A stretch of DNA of 64,000 bases from Paenibacillus sp. CC-CFT747 (lineage in GTDB: Bacteria; Bacillota; Bacilli; Paenibacillales; NBRC-103111): contig CP106741.1 of assembly GCA_030323305.1 (NCBI GenBank), positions 3,843,501-3,907,500 on the forward strand, written 5' to 3'. Shown in pieces: positions 31,820 through 41,708 of this stretch (within the stretch, counting starts at the first letter, position 1; each line of letters opens with the position of its first letter). The translations under genes were made by a program, and so were the position numbers. The notes beneath the pieces are model-generated. The model did not search any database. It was given only the letters and a program-made list of their open reading frames with translations, and had not been told where the DNA came from.

Positions 31820-31836
31820 GTTCACGTATGGTGAAC
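31820..31836. promoter_or_regulatory. inverted repeat, candidate IclR operator
   Basis: GTTCAC-GTATG-GTGAAC is a perfect 6-bp inverted repeat with a 5-bp centre. It lies downstream of the candidate promoter and 20 bp before the binding-protein start, a repressor position. Confidence 0.5.
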
Positions 31837-31855
31837 GAATTACGGGAGGGTACAT

Positions 31856-32970
31856 ATGAAAAAATTAGGTGCTTTGCTAACCATCACAGCTGTATTAGGA
31901 ACGGTTCTCGTTGGATGCGGTTCGACGTCCGACAAGACCGCCAATTCATCCGCCAAGCCCGCTGATTCAAGCTCGGCTGCCGCTACCCTCTCTCCTGAGA
32001 AACAGCTGGTGATTGCGGGCAACGGCGCGACGGTTGAACAAATGATGAAGGATGAAATTTTCAAGAAATTCAACGCCAAATATCCGGATGTGAAGCTGTC
32101 TTACGTCTCCGGTGTATCCACCGAAATCGTGGCCAAGGTGAAAGCCCAGAAAGCTTCCCTCAGATCGATTTGACGGTTATTGAAGGAGGAGAGCAGGAAG
32201 GCGGCCGCGTCGAAGGACTGTGGGAGCCCCTCTCCGATAAAGATATTCCGAATATGAAGAAGGTCGGCGCTGACCTCCAAGTCAAGGATAACAGCGGCGT
32301 CGCCGTCAACTTTACCCCGATGGGGATATCCTACAATGCCGAGTTGGTAAAAGCCAAGGGCTTGCCGGTTCCCGAGTCATGGAACGACCTGGCGAAGCCC
32401 GAGATGAAGGGGAACTTGTCCATCGCGGAAATCTCCAGCAATTTCGGCCGGTCGGCCCTGATCATGCTGTCTTACGCCAACGGCGGCTCCGAGAAGAGCA
32501 TGGATCCGGGCTTTGAGAAGTTCAAGACGATCGCAGGCTACCTGCCTACGTTCGCCAAGAGCTCCGCACAGCTGCAGCAGGATATGCAGAACAAAACGGC
32601 CGCCTACACAACCTGGACGCAAGCGAGAAGCCTGGTCCAGAAGGATGCCGGACTTAACCTGGAGTTCGTCGTACCGAAGGAAGGGACGAACCTGGTTCCG
32701 AATGTCGCCACTCTTGTAAAAGGTGCAAAGAACCCGAACGCGGCCAAGCTGTTTATCGATTTCCTGCTGTCGGATGAGGTTCAGAAGCTCTACGGCGAGA
32801 AGCTGTACTACCATCCGGCCACGGATATTAAGCTGCCGGCCGACATCGAGAGCAAGCTGAACTTCGATCGTAAGAAAGTCGTTAAATTTGATCTTGAGGT
32901 TGTTGGCAAAAGCACCCCAGACTGGTTGGACCGTTTCAATAAAGAAGTCGCTCCAAAAGTCGGAAAATAG
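31856..32970 (+). CDS. solute-binding lipoprotein of a PotD/AfuA-like ABC transporter, one frameshift
   Basis: About 371 residues after adding one C near 32158 (joining AQKAS to PQIDLTVIEGG). The lipoprotein signal has LGTVLVGCG as lipobox, followed by a Ser/Ala-rich linker. The fold is a type-2 binding protein of the iron/spermidine/aminoethylphosphonate group: LVIAGNGATVEQMM, VNFTPMGISYNAELV, PVPESWNDLAKPEMKGNL, AKLFIDFLLSDEVQ. It is the first gene of an operon of binding protein, ATPase, two permeases, M20 peptidase and malic enzyme, directly behind the IclR-type operator. The ligand is not iron-specific by sequence; a small charged organic compound is more likely given the neighbours. Confidence 0.8.
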
Positions 32971-32979
32971 GTGAAGACC

Positions 32980-34082
32980 GTGAGCAAAAGCTATGATGTA
33001 GAACTGATCAATATCCAGAAGCGCTTCGGCTCTAATATTGTGGTAGACAGCTTTAACTTGCAGATCGAGCGGGGAGAGTGCATCTCCTTTCTCGGCCCTT
33101 CGGGGTGCGGCAAAACAACAACTTTGAATATGATCGCCGGCTTCCTGGAGCCCGACCAGGGCGATCTTCTGATCAAAGGGAAGAGAATGAACGGGGTGCC
33201 CTCCAACAAGCGCGAACTGGGGATGGTTTTTCAGACGTATTCGCTCTTTCCGCACATGACCGTGTTCGAGAATGTAGCCTACGGTCTTAAACTGAGAAAG
33301 GTAGCCAAGCCCGAAATCCGGGAGCGGGTAGGGAAGGTGCTGGAGCTGGTTCGGCTTCCGCATATGGCGGACCGGTACCCTAAGCAATTGTCCGGCGGAC
33401 AGCGTCAGCGGATCGCGATCGCCCGCGCCCTTGTCACGGAGCCGTCTCTGCTTCTGCTGGACGAGCCGCTCAGCAACCTGGACGCCAAGCTGCGGGAAGA
33501 GCTTCGCGATGAAATGAAGCGGCTGCAGCAGGAAATCGGGGTCACCACTATCTTCGTCACCCACGACCAGGAAGAAGCCCTGTACATGTCCAACCGGATC
33601 GTCGTGCTGGACCATGGCAAGGTCGAGCAGATCGGAACCCCTGGGATATTTACAACCGTCCCGCTTCGGAATTCGTTCATACGTTCATCGGGAAGTCGAA
33701 TCGGATCGAAGGAACGGTAGGCCAGCTCTCCGGTCATGATCTTGGCCTTACGACAGACGGGGGACTTTCGCTAAAGGCCGTCCAACGCGGCCTTCCCTTG
33801 ACGACAGGGGAGAAGGTATCCATCTATGTCCGTCCCGAGAAGATCTCCATTCACGTGAATGTTGAGATGGCGGAGAAGGGCAACCGGGTCAAAGGCGTGG
33901 TCAAGCTGGTTTCCTTCCTCGGCGCCTATACGGAATGCGAGGTTGACATCGGGCAAACCACCATGGTCGTGCGCGTAGAAAGCATCGAGCATGACGCCCA
34001 GCTGGCGCCGGGTGCGCCGATATGGCTGGACTGGAGCCCGGACGACGTATTCGTCTTCCCGCGGAAGGAGAGCTTGGCATGA
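32980..34082 (+). CDS. ABC transporter ATPase (PotA/FbpC type), one frameshift
   Basis: About 367 residues. All nucleotide-binding motifs are present: Walker A GPSGCGKTT, Q-loop MVFQTYSLFPH, signature LSGGQRQR, Walker B LLLLDEP, D-loop SNLDAK and the switch His in VTHDQEEA. A TOBE domain follows (YVRPEKISIHV, VSFLGAYTECEV). One C is missing near 33642, after IGTP; repair gives WDIYNRPASEFVHTFIG, the usual continuation. GTG at 32980 is preferred because AGGTGA lies just before it; a GTG at 32971 is in frame. Its stop overlaps the next start (ATGA). Confidence 0.9.
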
Positions 34083-34935
34083 AGGACGGCCGCAACCGGA
34101 AACGGCGAACCGCCGTCTTGCTGCTCGCCCCCGCTATCGTCATCCTGATCGGCGTGTTCCTCCTGCCCATGGTCTATATTCTTATCCTCAGCTTTCAAGA
34201 CAAGCAGGAGCAATTTTCGTTCGAGAACTATTGGCTTTTCGTGAAGGATCCCTATTACTTGCAGATTCTGTGGCGGACGATAAAGCTCAGTCTGTTGACC
34301 GTGGGAGCTTGTTTTCTGCTCGGCTATCCGGTTGCCCTTTACATGTCCCAGGTGTCGAACCGAATGAGAGGGATCATTACGTTCCTGATTATCGCTCCCC
34401 ATCTGGTCAGCGTGGTCATCCGGAATTTCGGCTGGGTCATCATGCTGGGGGAGAAGGGGCTCATCAACAACTCCCTGCTTAAGCTCGGGTTGATCGATAA
34501 ACCGATCCGGCTCATGTATAACGAGCTTGGCGTAGTGATCGGCTTGACCGACTCCCTTATCGTGTACATGGTTCTGGCCCTGGCGACCAGTCTCTATCAA
34601 ATTGACGGCTCTCTATATAAAGCCGCCTCCATTCTAGGAGCGGGCCGGGTCCGCACGTTCTTTACCGTTATCGTTCCGCTCACCCTTCCGGGTATGCTGG
34701 CCGGGTCGACCTTGGTGTTCAGTCTGTCCATGAGCTCCTTCGTTACCCCCGCCCTGATGGGGGGACTTCCGTCAAGGTGCTTCCGGTCATTGCCTACGAG
34801 AAGATCATGACCCAGTTAAATTGGCAGGTCGGGGCGGCGATCTCGTTCCTGCTGCTGTTATCCACAGTCGGCTTGGTCACGCTGTTTACCCGGCTGGTCG
34901 AAACCAAGCGCTATAAAGAGGTGTTCTCCTCATGA
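34079..34935 (+). CDS. ABC permease (PotB-like), one frameshift
   Basis: About 285 residues, six transmembrane helices, with the PotB-type coupling loop SLYKAASILGAGRVRTFFTVIVPLTLPG written here as two parts: YKAASILGAGRV and VIVPLTLPG. One G is missing in a run of six near 34764; repair yields GGTSVKVLPVIAYEKI and a C terminus ending KEVFSS. The start overlaps the ATPase stop, and its own stop overlaps the next permease start, so all three subunits are translationally coupled. Confidence 0.85.
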
Positions 34936-35735
34936 TCAAAAAGCCTTCGCCTCTTGGCGTCGTTACGTTCCTGGTGGTCCTGTTCGTCATCTCGCCGCTT
35001 CTGGTCGTGATTCCGACCTCGTTCACCTCGGTCAAGTATTTGTCGTTTCCGGCGGTCGGGTTCTCCTTCCAATGGTATACCAAAATCTTGGATCGTCCCG
35101 AATTCATCGATTCGTTCTATTTCAGCCTTAAGCTCGCCGCCTTAACGGCCGTGATCTCCGGTATTCTCGGAACCTTGGCGGGACTCGCCCTGCACCGGTA
35201 TAAATTTCGCGGCAGCGGCGTCATCAACAGCCTTCTGCTCATGCCCTTGACCGTGCCGGCTCTCATTGTGGGCATTGCGGTGCTGCTGTTCTTTACCCGG
35301 ATCGGGCTGGCCGGGACCTTTACCGGTCTATTGCTCTCCCATATTCTAATCTCCATTCCTTATGTCGTACGGCTGGTGCTGACCGGGCTCAGCTCCTTCG
35401 ACTATACGCTGGAACGGGCGGCTTACATTATGGGAGCGAAGCCCTACCATGTCTTTAAAGACATCACCATGCCGCTGTTGAAGCCGGCCATCCTGTCGGG
35501 CATGGTCTTTGCTTTCCTGACTTCCTTTGACAACGTGACGGTGTCCCTATTCCTGGTATCTCCTTCCACAACCACCTTACCTTTGGCGATTTTCAGCCAT
35601 ATGCAGGAGTCCCTTGATCCTTTAGTGGCGTCTCTATCGTCGGTTGTCATCTTGTTTAGTTTGCTCTTTATTATTATTTTGGAGCGGGTCTACGGTCTCG
35701 ACCGGTTGTTCGGATCCAACTCGCATTCCCACTAA
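34932..35735 (+). CDS. ABC permease (PotC-like)
   Basis: 267 residues, intact. Second permease of the transporter with helices beginning GVVTFLVVLFVISPLLVV and the coupling motif LERAAYIMGAKPYHVFKDI. Its ATG overlaps the previous stop as ATGA. The neighbouring M20 peptidase gene starts 15 bases downstream, so the transported compound is likely processed by it. Confidence 0.9.
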   Translation: MIKKPSPLGVVTFLVVLFVISPLLVVIPTSFTSVKYLSFPAVGFSFQWYTKILDRPEFIDSFYFSLKLAALTAVISGILGTLAGLALHRYKFRGSGVINSLLLMPLTVPALIVGIAVLLFFTRIGLAGTFTGLLLSHILISIPYVVRLVLTGLSSFDYTLERAAYIMGAKPYHVFKDITMPLLKPAILSGMVFAFLTSFDNVTVSLFLVSPSTTTLPLAIFSHMQESLDPLVASLSSVVILFSLLFIIILERVYGLDRLFGSNSHSH

Positions 35736-35749
35736 TGGGGTTTTGAAAG

Positions 35750-36892
35750 ATGCCTTTGTCCATTCAAGAACAGATTAGATCCTATCTTCCTGAGTTTCTG
35801 AGGCTTCTGGAGGAAAGTGTTAATAGAGATTCCCCTTCCGGGGATAAAGCCCTTAACGATAAAATGGCCGATTGGTATTCGGCCCAATTCACTCGGCTGA
35901 CCGGCGGACAAGTGGAGAGGGATTGCCATCCCGTTGCAGGCGACCGCTTGTTGGGACGGGTGGGCAGCGGCTACAAGAAGATTGTTCTTGTCGGGCATTA
36001 CGACACGGTTTGGCCGAAAGGGGAAGCCGGCAAACGTCCTTTTACCATCCGTGACGGAAACGCCTACGGTCCCGGGGTCTATGATATGAAGGCCGGGCTC
36101 CTTCAGGCCATGTTCGCGATAAAAGCCCTTCAGGACCAGGGTCGCTTCCCTGCGGACAAACAGGTGATCCTGCTGATCAACAGCGACGAGGAAATCGGGA
36201 GCCCGAACTCGCGGGCCTGGATTGAACGGACGGCTCTGGACTCGCATGCCGCCTTCGTCTTGGAGCCTCCGATGGAGCCGAGCGGCGCTCTCAAGACGGC
36301 ACGCAAAGGGAGCGGCCGTTATAAATTGATCCTCAGGGGAAAATCCGCCCACGCCGGGGTGAATCCCCAGAAGGGGGTATCCGCTATTCAAGAGCTGGCC
36401 CTGCAGATTCAGCGGCTGCACGCCTGGACGGACTTCACGACGGGAAGATCGGTCAATGTGGGGGTCGTTCAGGGCGGAATCGGCAGCAATGTAGTGGCGG
36501 AATACGCTGAGGCGCAGATCGATGTCCGGGTCTCCTCCAGGGAGGATGCCGTACGGCTGGAGGAAGAATTCCGGGCGCTCCGTCCCTTTCATCCCGAAAT
36601 CGGCTTGACCTTGACGGGAGGAATGACGCGTCCGCCTATGGAACGTACCGAGTCGTCGGGAGCCTTGTACGAATTGGCGAGACGGATCGCTCAAGAGGAA
36701 AACAACTTCGTGCTGGAAGAAACGTCGACGGGTGGGGTCAGCGACGGCAATTTTATTGCCGCCCTCGGGGTTCCGACGCTGGACGGGTTAGGAGCAAGCG
36801 GGGATTATGCCCATTCGCCGCTTGAATATATTCGAATCGGGGAAATCCCGTTCCGCACCGGGCTGCTGGCGCGGTTGATCGAGAGCTGTTAA
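35750..36892 (+). CDS. M20-family metallocarboxypeptidase (glutamate carboxypeptidase-like)
   Basis: 380 residues, intact, cytoplasmic. Di-zinc ligands and catalytic acids of the M20/CPG2 family are visible: His in VGHYDTVWP, Asp in GPGVYDMKAG, the EE pair in NSDEEIGS, Glu in VLEPPME and the C-terminal His in GDYAHSP. The dimerisation domain has the usual RGKSAHAG and GGIGSNVVAEYAEAQIDVR. The closest group removes a C-terminal glutamate or cleaves an N-acyl/peptide bond. Placement right behind a complete ABC importer suggests it hydrolyses the imported compound. The substrate remains open. Confidence 0.85.
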   Translation: MPLSIQEQIRSYLPEFLRLLEESVNRDSPSGDKALNDKMADWYSAQFTRLTGGQVERDCHPVAGDRLLGRVGSGYKKIVLVGHYDTVWPKGEAGKRPFTIRDGNAYGPGVYDMKAGLLQAMFAIKALQDQGRFPADKQVILLINSDEEIGSPNSRAWIERTALDSHAAFVLEPPMEPSGALKTARKGSGRYKLILRGKSAHAGVNPQKGVSAIQELALQIQRLHAWTDFTTGRSVNVGVVQGGIGSNVVAEYAEAQIDVRVSSREDAVRLEEEFRALRPFHPEIGLTLTGGMTRPPMERTESSGALYELARRIAQEENNFVLEETSTGGVSDGNFIAALGVPTLDGLGASGDYAHSPLEYIRIGEIPFRTGLLARLIESC

Positions 36893-36910
36893 CTGCTTAG
36901 GGGGAAGAAC

Positions 36911-38313
36911 ATGTCCTACAATAGTGTAGTGATCCGGATGGAACTGATTCACGCGGAGGTCAACTTCGGAGAGGTGGCCTCGGCTATTGCGAAGGCCGGT
37001 GGGGATATTACGTCCATTGACGTGATCCGCTCGGGGCCGGATTTTTCCGTGCGGGATATTACCGTGCAGGTGGGAGATTCCAATGAAACGGAAGTGATCC
37101 AGGCGCTTAAGGAGCTTCCGGGGACGAAGCTGATCAACGTCTCCGACCGTACCTTCCTGGCTCACTTGGGTGGGAAGATTTCGATTCAGCCCAATCTATC
37201 CATAAAGAATCGCGATGATCTGTCGAGGGTCTATACGCCCGGAGTGGCGAGAGTCTGCACCGCCATCCACGAGAACCCGCGGAAGGCCTTCTCGCTGACG
37301 ATCAAAAGAAACACTGTCGCGGTCATTTCGGACGGAACGGCGGTACTTGGCTTAGGGGATATCGGGCCTCATGCCGCAGCACCCGTTATGGAAGGCAAAG
37401 CCATGCTCTTCAAGCAGCTGGCGGACGTCGATGCCTTTCCCATCTGTCTTGACACGAAGGATACGGAGGAAATCATCCGGACCATTCAAGCGATCAGTCC
37501 TATTTTCGGCGGCATCAACCTGGAGGACATCAGCTCTCCCCGCTGCTTCGAAATCGAGACGCGGCTGGCCGAAACGCTGGACATTCCAGTATTCCACGAT
37601 GACCAGCACGGGACGGCGGTCGTGGTCATTGCCGGCCTGATCAATGCGCTCAAAGTCGTCGGCAAGCGGATGGAGCATATCCGGGTCGTGGTGAACGGCA
37701 TCGGGGCGGCGGGCGTGTCCATCTGCAAAATGCTGCTCGCGGCCGGCATCACCCGGCTGGTGCCGGTGGACCGCGAGGGGGCCATCGTGTACGGCGGAAG
37801 CTACGAGCTTCCGATGTGGGACTGGCTGTCCAAGCAGCCCCAGGTCGAGGCTAAGCCCTGCAGCCTGAAGGAGGCGATCGTCGACGCGGATGTCTTTATC
37901 GGGGTTTCCCGGGAGGTCTTCTTCAGGCGGAGGACGTCCAGAAAATGGCGCCGGACAGCATCGTCTTCGCCATGGCGAACCCCCATCCCGAAATCGACCC
38001 TCAGCAGGCTCTGCCGCATGTGCGGGTATTTGCGACCGGAAGAAGCGATTATCCGAATCAAATCAACAATGTTCTCGTCTTTCCGGGGATTTTTCGCGGA
38101 ACGCTGGACTGCCGGGCGCGGACCATCAATGAGCCGATGAAGCTGGCGGCGGCAAGAGCGATCGCCTCCGTTGTCTATGACAACGAGCTGAATGAGCAGT
38201 ATATCATTCCGAGTATTTTCAATGAACAGGTGGTCAGCAAGGTAAGGCATGCCGTCATCGAAGCGGCCATCCTAACGGGCGTAGCCCGGCGCATTCCACC
38301 GGATTTCCGGTAA
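36911..38313 (+). CDS. ACT-domain NAD(P)-dependent malic enzyme, one frameshift
   Basis: Decarboxylates malate to pyruvate. About 467 residues: an N-terminal ACT-type regulatory domain (residues ~1-80, RMELIHAEVNFGEVASAIAKAG), then the malic enzyme core with VYTPGVARVC, the lysine in HAAAPVMEGKAMLFK, metal ligands EDI and DDQHGTA, and the dinucleotide site VNGIGAAG. One G is missing near 37913, joining GVSRG to GLLQAEDVQKM and then FAMANPHPE. It ends the IclR-regulated operon. An ACT domain suggests amino-acid or other small-molecule feedback. Its presence implies that the imported compound is degraded to a C4 acid, which is inference. Confidence 0.85.
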
Positions 38314-38314
38314 T

Positions 38315-38358
38315 GAAAAAACCTACGATCCCGTCACTGACGGGTTCGTAGGTTTTTT
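38315..38358 (+). terminator. intrinsic terminator after the malic enzyme gene
   Basis: Long stem of ACCTACGA (38321-38328) with TCGTAGGT (38346-38353), one mismatch, then CCCG/CGGG around a 7-nt loop, preceded by A5 and followed by T7. It can serve both this operon and the convergent mannan operon. Confidence 0.9.
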
Positions 38359-38364
38359 TGTTTA

Positions 38365-38383
38365 GGGACAGGGACGTCTGTCC
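38365..38383. repeat. short inverted repeat in the convergent intergenic gap
   Basis: GGACAG-GGACGT-CTGTCC forms a 6-bp stem with a 6-nt loop in the ~90 bp between two convergent operons. Sequences of this look are often interspersed repeats, but only one copy was noticed here. The rest of the gap (38384-38446) shows nothing recognisable. Confidence 0.3.
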
Positions 38384-38446
38384 GACCATCAATAATATTT
38401 TTTGCGGGAGAGACTAACCGTCAAGGTCGCGATTCTTCTTATCGGA

Positions 38447-39578
38447 TCATTCCACCGACGGTGGAAAGCAGCGGGCCAACTCTAGAGATCCATCCTGACC
38501 CCCTGCGAATTGAACCTGCCCCAGATGGGCCGGAAGAAACAGGTAATCTCCTTGCTCAATCGGCAATTCCCCGCCGGCCCACATGACCCTTCCTTGACCC
38601 GACAGCACGATGACAATGGAGAACCGGCCGTCCGATTCCCAGAAGGGACCGTTCGAACTTGCCTCAATGGTCAACCGGTTCAATCCAAAATACGGCGTAT
38701 CCTCGTACCCAATCAACTTTCGCTCCCTCCACCCGGCACCGGCTCCTGCGATCCGGTCACGGAGCCGGCACTTGCGGAGCAGTTCTTCCTCCGAATACGT
38801 GCGATAATCGAAGCACTCGAACATCCTCTCAAACCCGATTCCTTGATGAATGGAGGAATCGGACAGCTTGAACCCGGAGGGGGTGACCCGTTCCGTCCGG
38901 ATAGTGATATCGGTCGGTTCCTGGATTTCGACCATCCAATTGCCGGGACCAATCGCATGAGGGAGTCCACCGCGGATCAACATGACGTCCCCGGGGGAAG
39001 GATAAACCTTATGCAATGCCGCAACCATACTCTCCATATCTTGATCGGCAAATAACCGTTCCCATTTCTCCCGTGTCATTCCAGGTTTGAAGCCGCACAG
39101 CACGTAAGGGGCTTCCCCATCGATTCGCCTTCCGCCGAGAAACACCCACGCCTCTGTCTTGCCGTACTCGGAGCCAAACAAGCGCTGCGCCACCGCTCGG
39201 TCCGGATGCACCTGAATGGCCAGCCGTTCGGCCGAATCGAGGAGCTTGACCAGAACGCCCGCGCTCGTTCCATAGCGGTCCACGTGCCCTTGGCCGAGCA
39301 TTTGCCCAGGCATGGCTTCCAAGAGCGACAGCAAGGAAAGGGGGATCGGATGTCCCTGCAAGCAGGCTGAGTCCTTCGTCCTGCAGGGGCTCCCGCCCAG
39401 GGTTGCGCGCTCTAACGGTAGAAGCCACCCATTCTTCCGGATAATGTCCGTCGCGGACGGGTTCATCTTTCCCCTGCCACCGGTCAAGCAGGGCACCGCC
39501 CCTGTAGGTGCGCCACACTCGGTTTCGGTGCAGCTTAAGCGGACGCGGTGGCTGGAGATAAGCAAGCAGGTCGTTCAT
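38447..39578 (-). CDS. manA: class I mannose-6-phosphate isomerase, one frame break
   Basis: Interconverts mannose 6-phosphate and fructose 6-phosphate, the entry of mannose into glycolysis. About 377 residues. The N terminus LKLHRNRVWRTYRGGALL is the usual class I opening; zinc and active-site landmarks are RLAIQVHPDRAVAQRLFG, GKTEAWVFL and LPHAIGPGNWMVEIQEPTD split as LPHAIGPG and MVEIQEPTD. The frame changes in a CCCCC run near 39342; two missing C (or one extra base) joins GTSDPP to LSLLSLLEAMPG. The start overlaps the stop of the GH42-like gene (ATGA), so it is translationally coupled as the last gene of a mannan operon. Confidence 0.85.
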
Positions 39579-41708
39579 CGGCGTTCCACGCTCCAGACGG
39601 AAACATCACGGGCATCCAGCCGGCAGGGGAAGCGGAGGGTTTCCTTGCCCTTCTCCGCGATCAGTTCGAGATTCGTATTCAAATCGGTAACGGCATAGGA
39701 AGCGCGATTTCCTCGTTCTCGGACTCCCATTCGAGCGGAAGTTCTACCCAAGATTCTATAGGCTGTTCCGAGTAGTTGAACGCGCAGACGATCCACGTGC
39801 TTTCGCTCTGAATGGCGCAGACCTTCAAGAGATCGGAATCAGCCCGGCACCCCCGAAGGCCGAATCGGTCGGCCAGTCCTCCGGCGAACGCCTTAACCCC
39901 CTCGTCCTGATGCTGCTGATAACCAAGCCACAGGAACGTGCCGATCATGATGAGAATGCCTTGCCCGACAGGGGTATGCGTAATGCCTGGCCATCCATCC
40001 TCATAGGCGAAGAGTACCTCAACGTCGGGTTTTTCAAGCGAAAGCAGCTTCCGCTCATAATGGCCCGCTATACGAAATCCGGCAGCCGCCTGGCCATGAC
40101 TGGTCGCATGGAGCTGCAGGCCTTCGATATCCACGTCATGCAAGCGCAAGCCGAGCACATCGTTCAGCGGGCCGCCGGGAAGGGCAGCGTGCAGAAGCCC
40201 GTTATCGTCAATTTCCCCGCATTTGCCGTCCCAGACGATCGTTCCGCCGTTCTCCGCATATCGGATCAGGGCGGCTGCGAGAGAATCATCGACATTAAGC
40301 TGGTTCGTCACGAACAGAACGCGGTAGCTGCCCAGCCTATCGTCCCCCACGTCACTCGGGGTGACGAAGTCGGCTTCCACCTGATTGTCCCAAAGTGCCT
40401 GGTACAAACCCGCGATAGAATCGGTGTAGATGGACGTAGACAAGTAGCTCTGATAGTTCATGGTGAAGGCCTTGGTAAAATCATGATTCAGCTTATCATA
40501 CAGGATGGCGGCTTTTGGGCGGACCGGCATACAAGCTTCGAAGGCAGCGGCCTTGCTCTTTAGGACGTCGGCGATCCGCCTCGCCTCTTCCGCCCGGGGA
40601 GTAAGGTCGCACCGGCTGTCGACCAGGCCGCGGCCGAAGGTCTGGAGGCCTTTTGGAAACGGGTGCCATTTCCAATAGAGGATCCCTTTGGCCCCATTCA
40701 TGATCGCTTCCCAATTCCACCAGCGGAGCTCATGCGGGTGAACCAGGCTGCCCGGGTTGAACAACGCCTGGTGGTGGCTTTGCAGCTCGGAGATCCAGAA
40801 GCGGCCGGTTTTGGAGCACGAGCGGGTTGCGGCGAGCACTTCCCAGCGTAGCGCGGGCCCCATACCGGGGGCGTCACCTTAGGGTAGAGCGAGATGCCGA
40901 ATTCATCCACGTTCTCCGCTACGTTGCGGTCATCCTGTGGCCGGTCGTACGCCCAATCGTTAACCAGCCCGGAGCCGATATTGTCGGCAATGACCGGACG
41001 AGTGGGGTCGACGGCCTTAACGGCGGCCGCCCATTCCTTCAGGAGCATCCCGACGTTCTCCTTCTTGAACTGGTTATAATCCACCATGGGCATCACGCTT
41101 GCCCACAGCCAATTGGTAAAGTGTACTTGCTTCCAGTCGGTATAGCAGCGGTCCCATACGTCGTTCAACTTCCCGATCGAGCCGTATTTGTTCCGGAGCC
41201 ATTCACGGAAGATGTCCAGTGTGTAAGAGTCGTAAGAGGAGAACATCGTCTCATTCCAAATATCGTAGCCGTACAAAGCCGGGAAATCGCGGTACGCAAG
41301 GGCGGCCTCCTCATAATGACGTGAGATAAGGCTCTTTACCTCCGGATGATTGTAATTCAGGCAATCGAAGGGCATCGCACCCAGATTCGGCCGGTTGCCG
41401 TTTGGGTCGACGCAGAAGTATTCTTCTTTCATTCGAAAGTCGGGAGCATACTCGAGCGACGTAATTTGCCCCGCCAGCTCCATGATGATCTGCAGCCCGA
41501 GTTCCTCCGCCATCTTCAGGATCTCTTGTCCGGTGTGAAAGGGATAAGAGGGCAGTATGCGGTCCTCCCACCAGAACACCGCCGGCCAGATGACGACGGT
41601 GTTCATGCCGAGCTCCTTGATCTGCGAGAGCGACCGGCGAATGTCGGGGAGCGAATACTCCCGCTGGATTTTAAGAACCGTTCCGTAGGCAAAAGGCTTT
41701 CTATCCAT
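39575..41708 (-). CDS. GH42-like glycosidase, two frameshifts
   Basis: About 711 residues, cytoplasmic. The TIM barrel opens with LSQIKELGMNTVVIWPAVFWWE; the acid/base Glu is in LYGYDIWNETMF and the nucleophile Glu probably in GRFWISELQSHHQ. FREWLRNKYGSIGKLNDVW is a hallmark of GH42 and close relatives. A GATase-like second domain follows (YRVLFVTNQLNVDD, YAENGGTIVWDG). One C is missing near 40867 and one G near 39690; the latter repair gives the true end VSVWSVERR at 39575. GH42 enzymes are usually beta-galactosidases, but next to a beta-mannosidase and ManA it may act on galactosylated or other manno-oligosaccharides. Confidence 0.75.
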
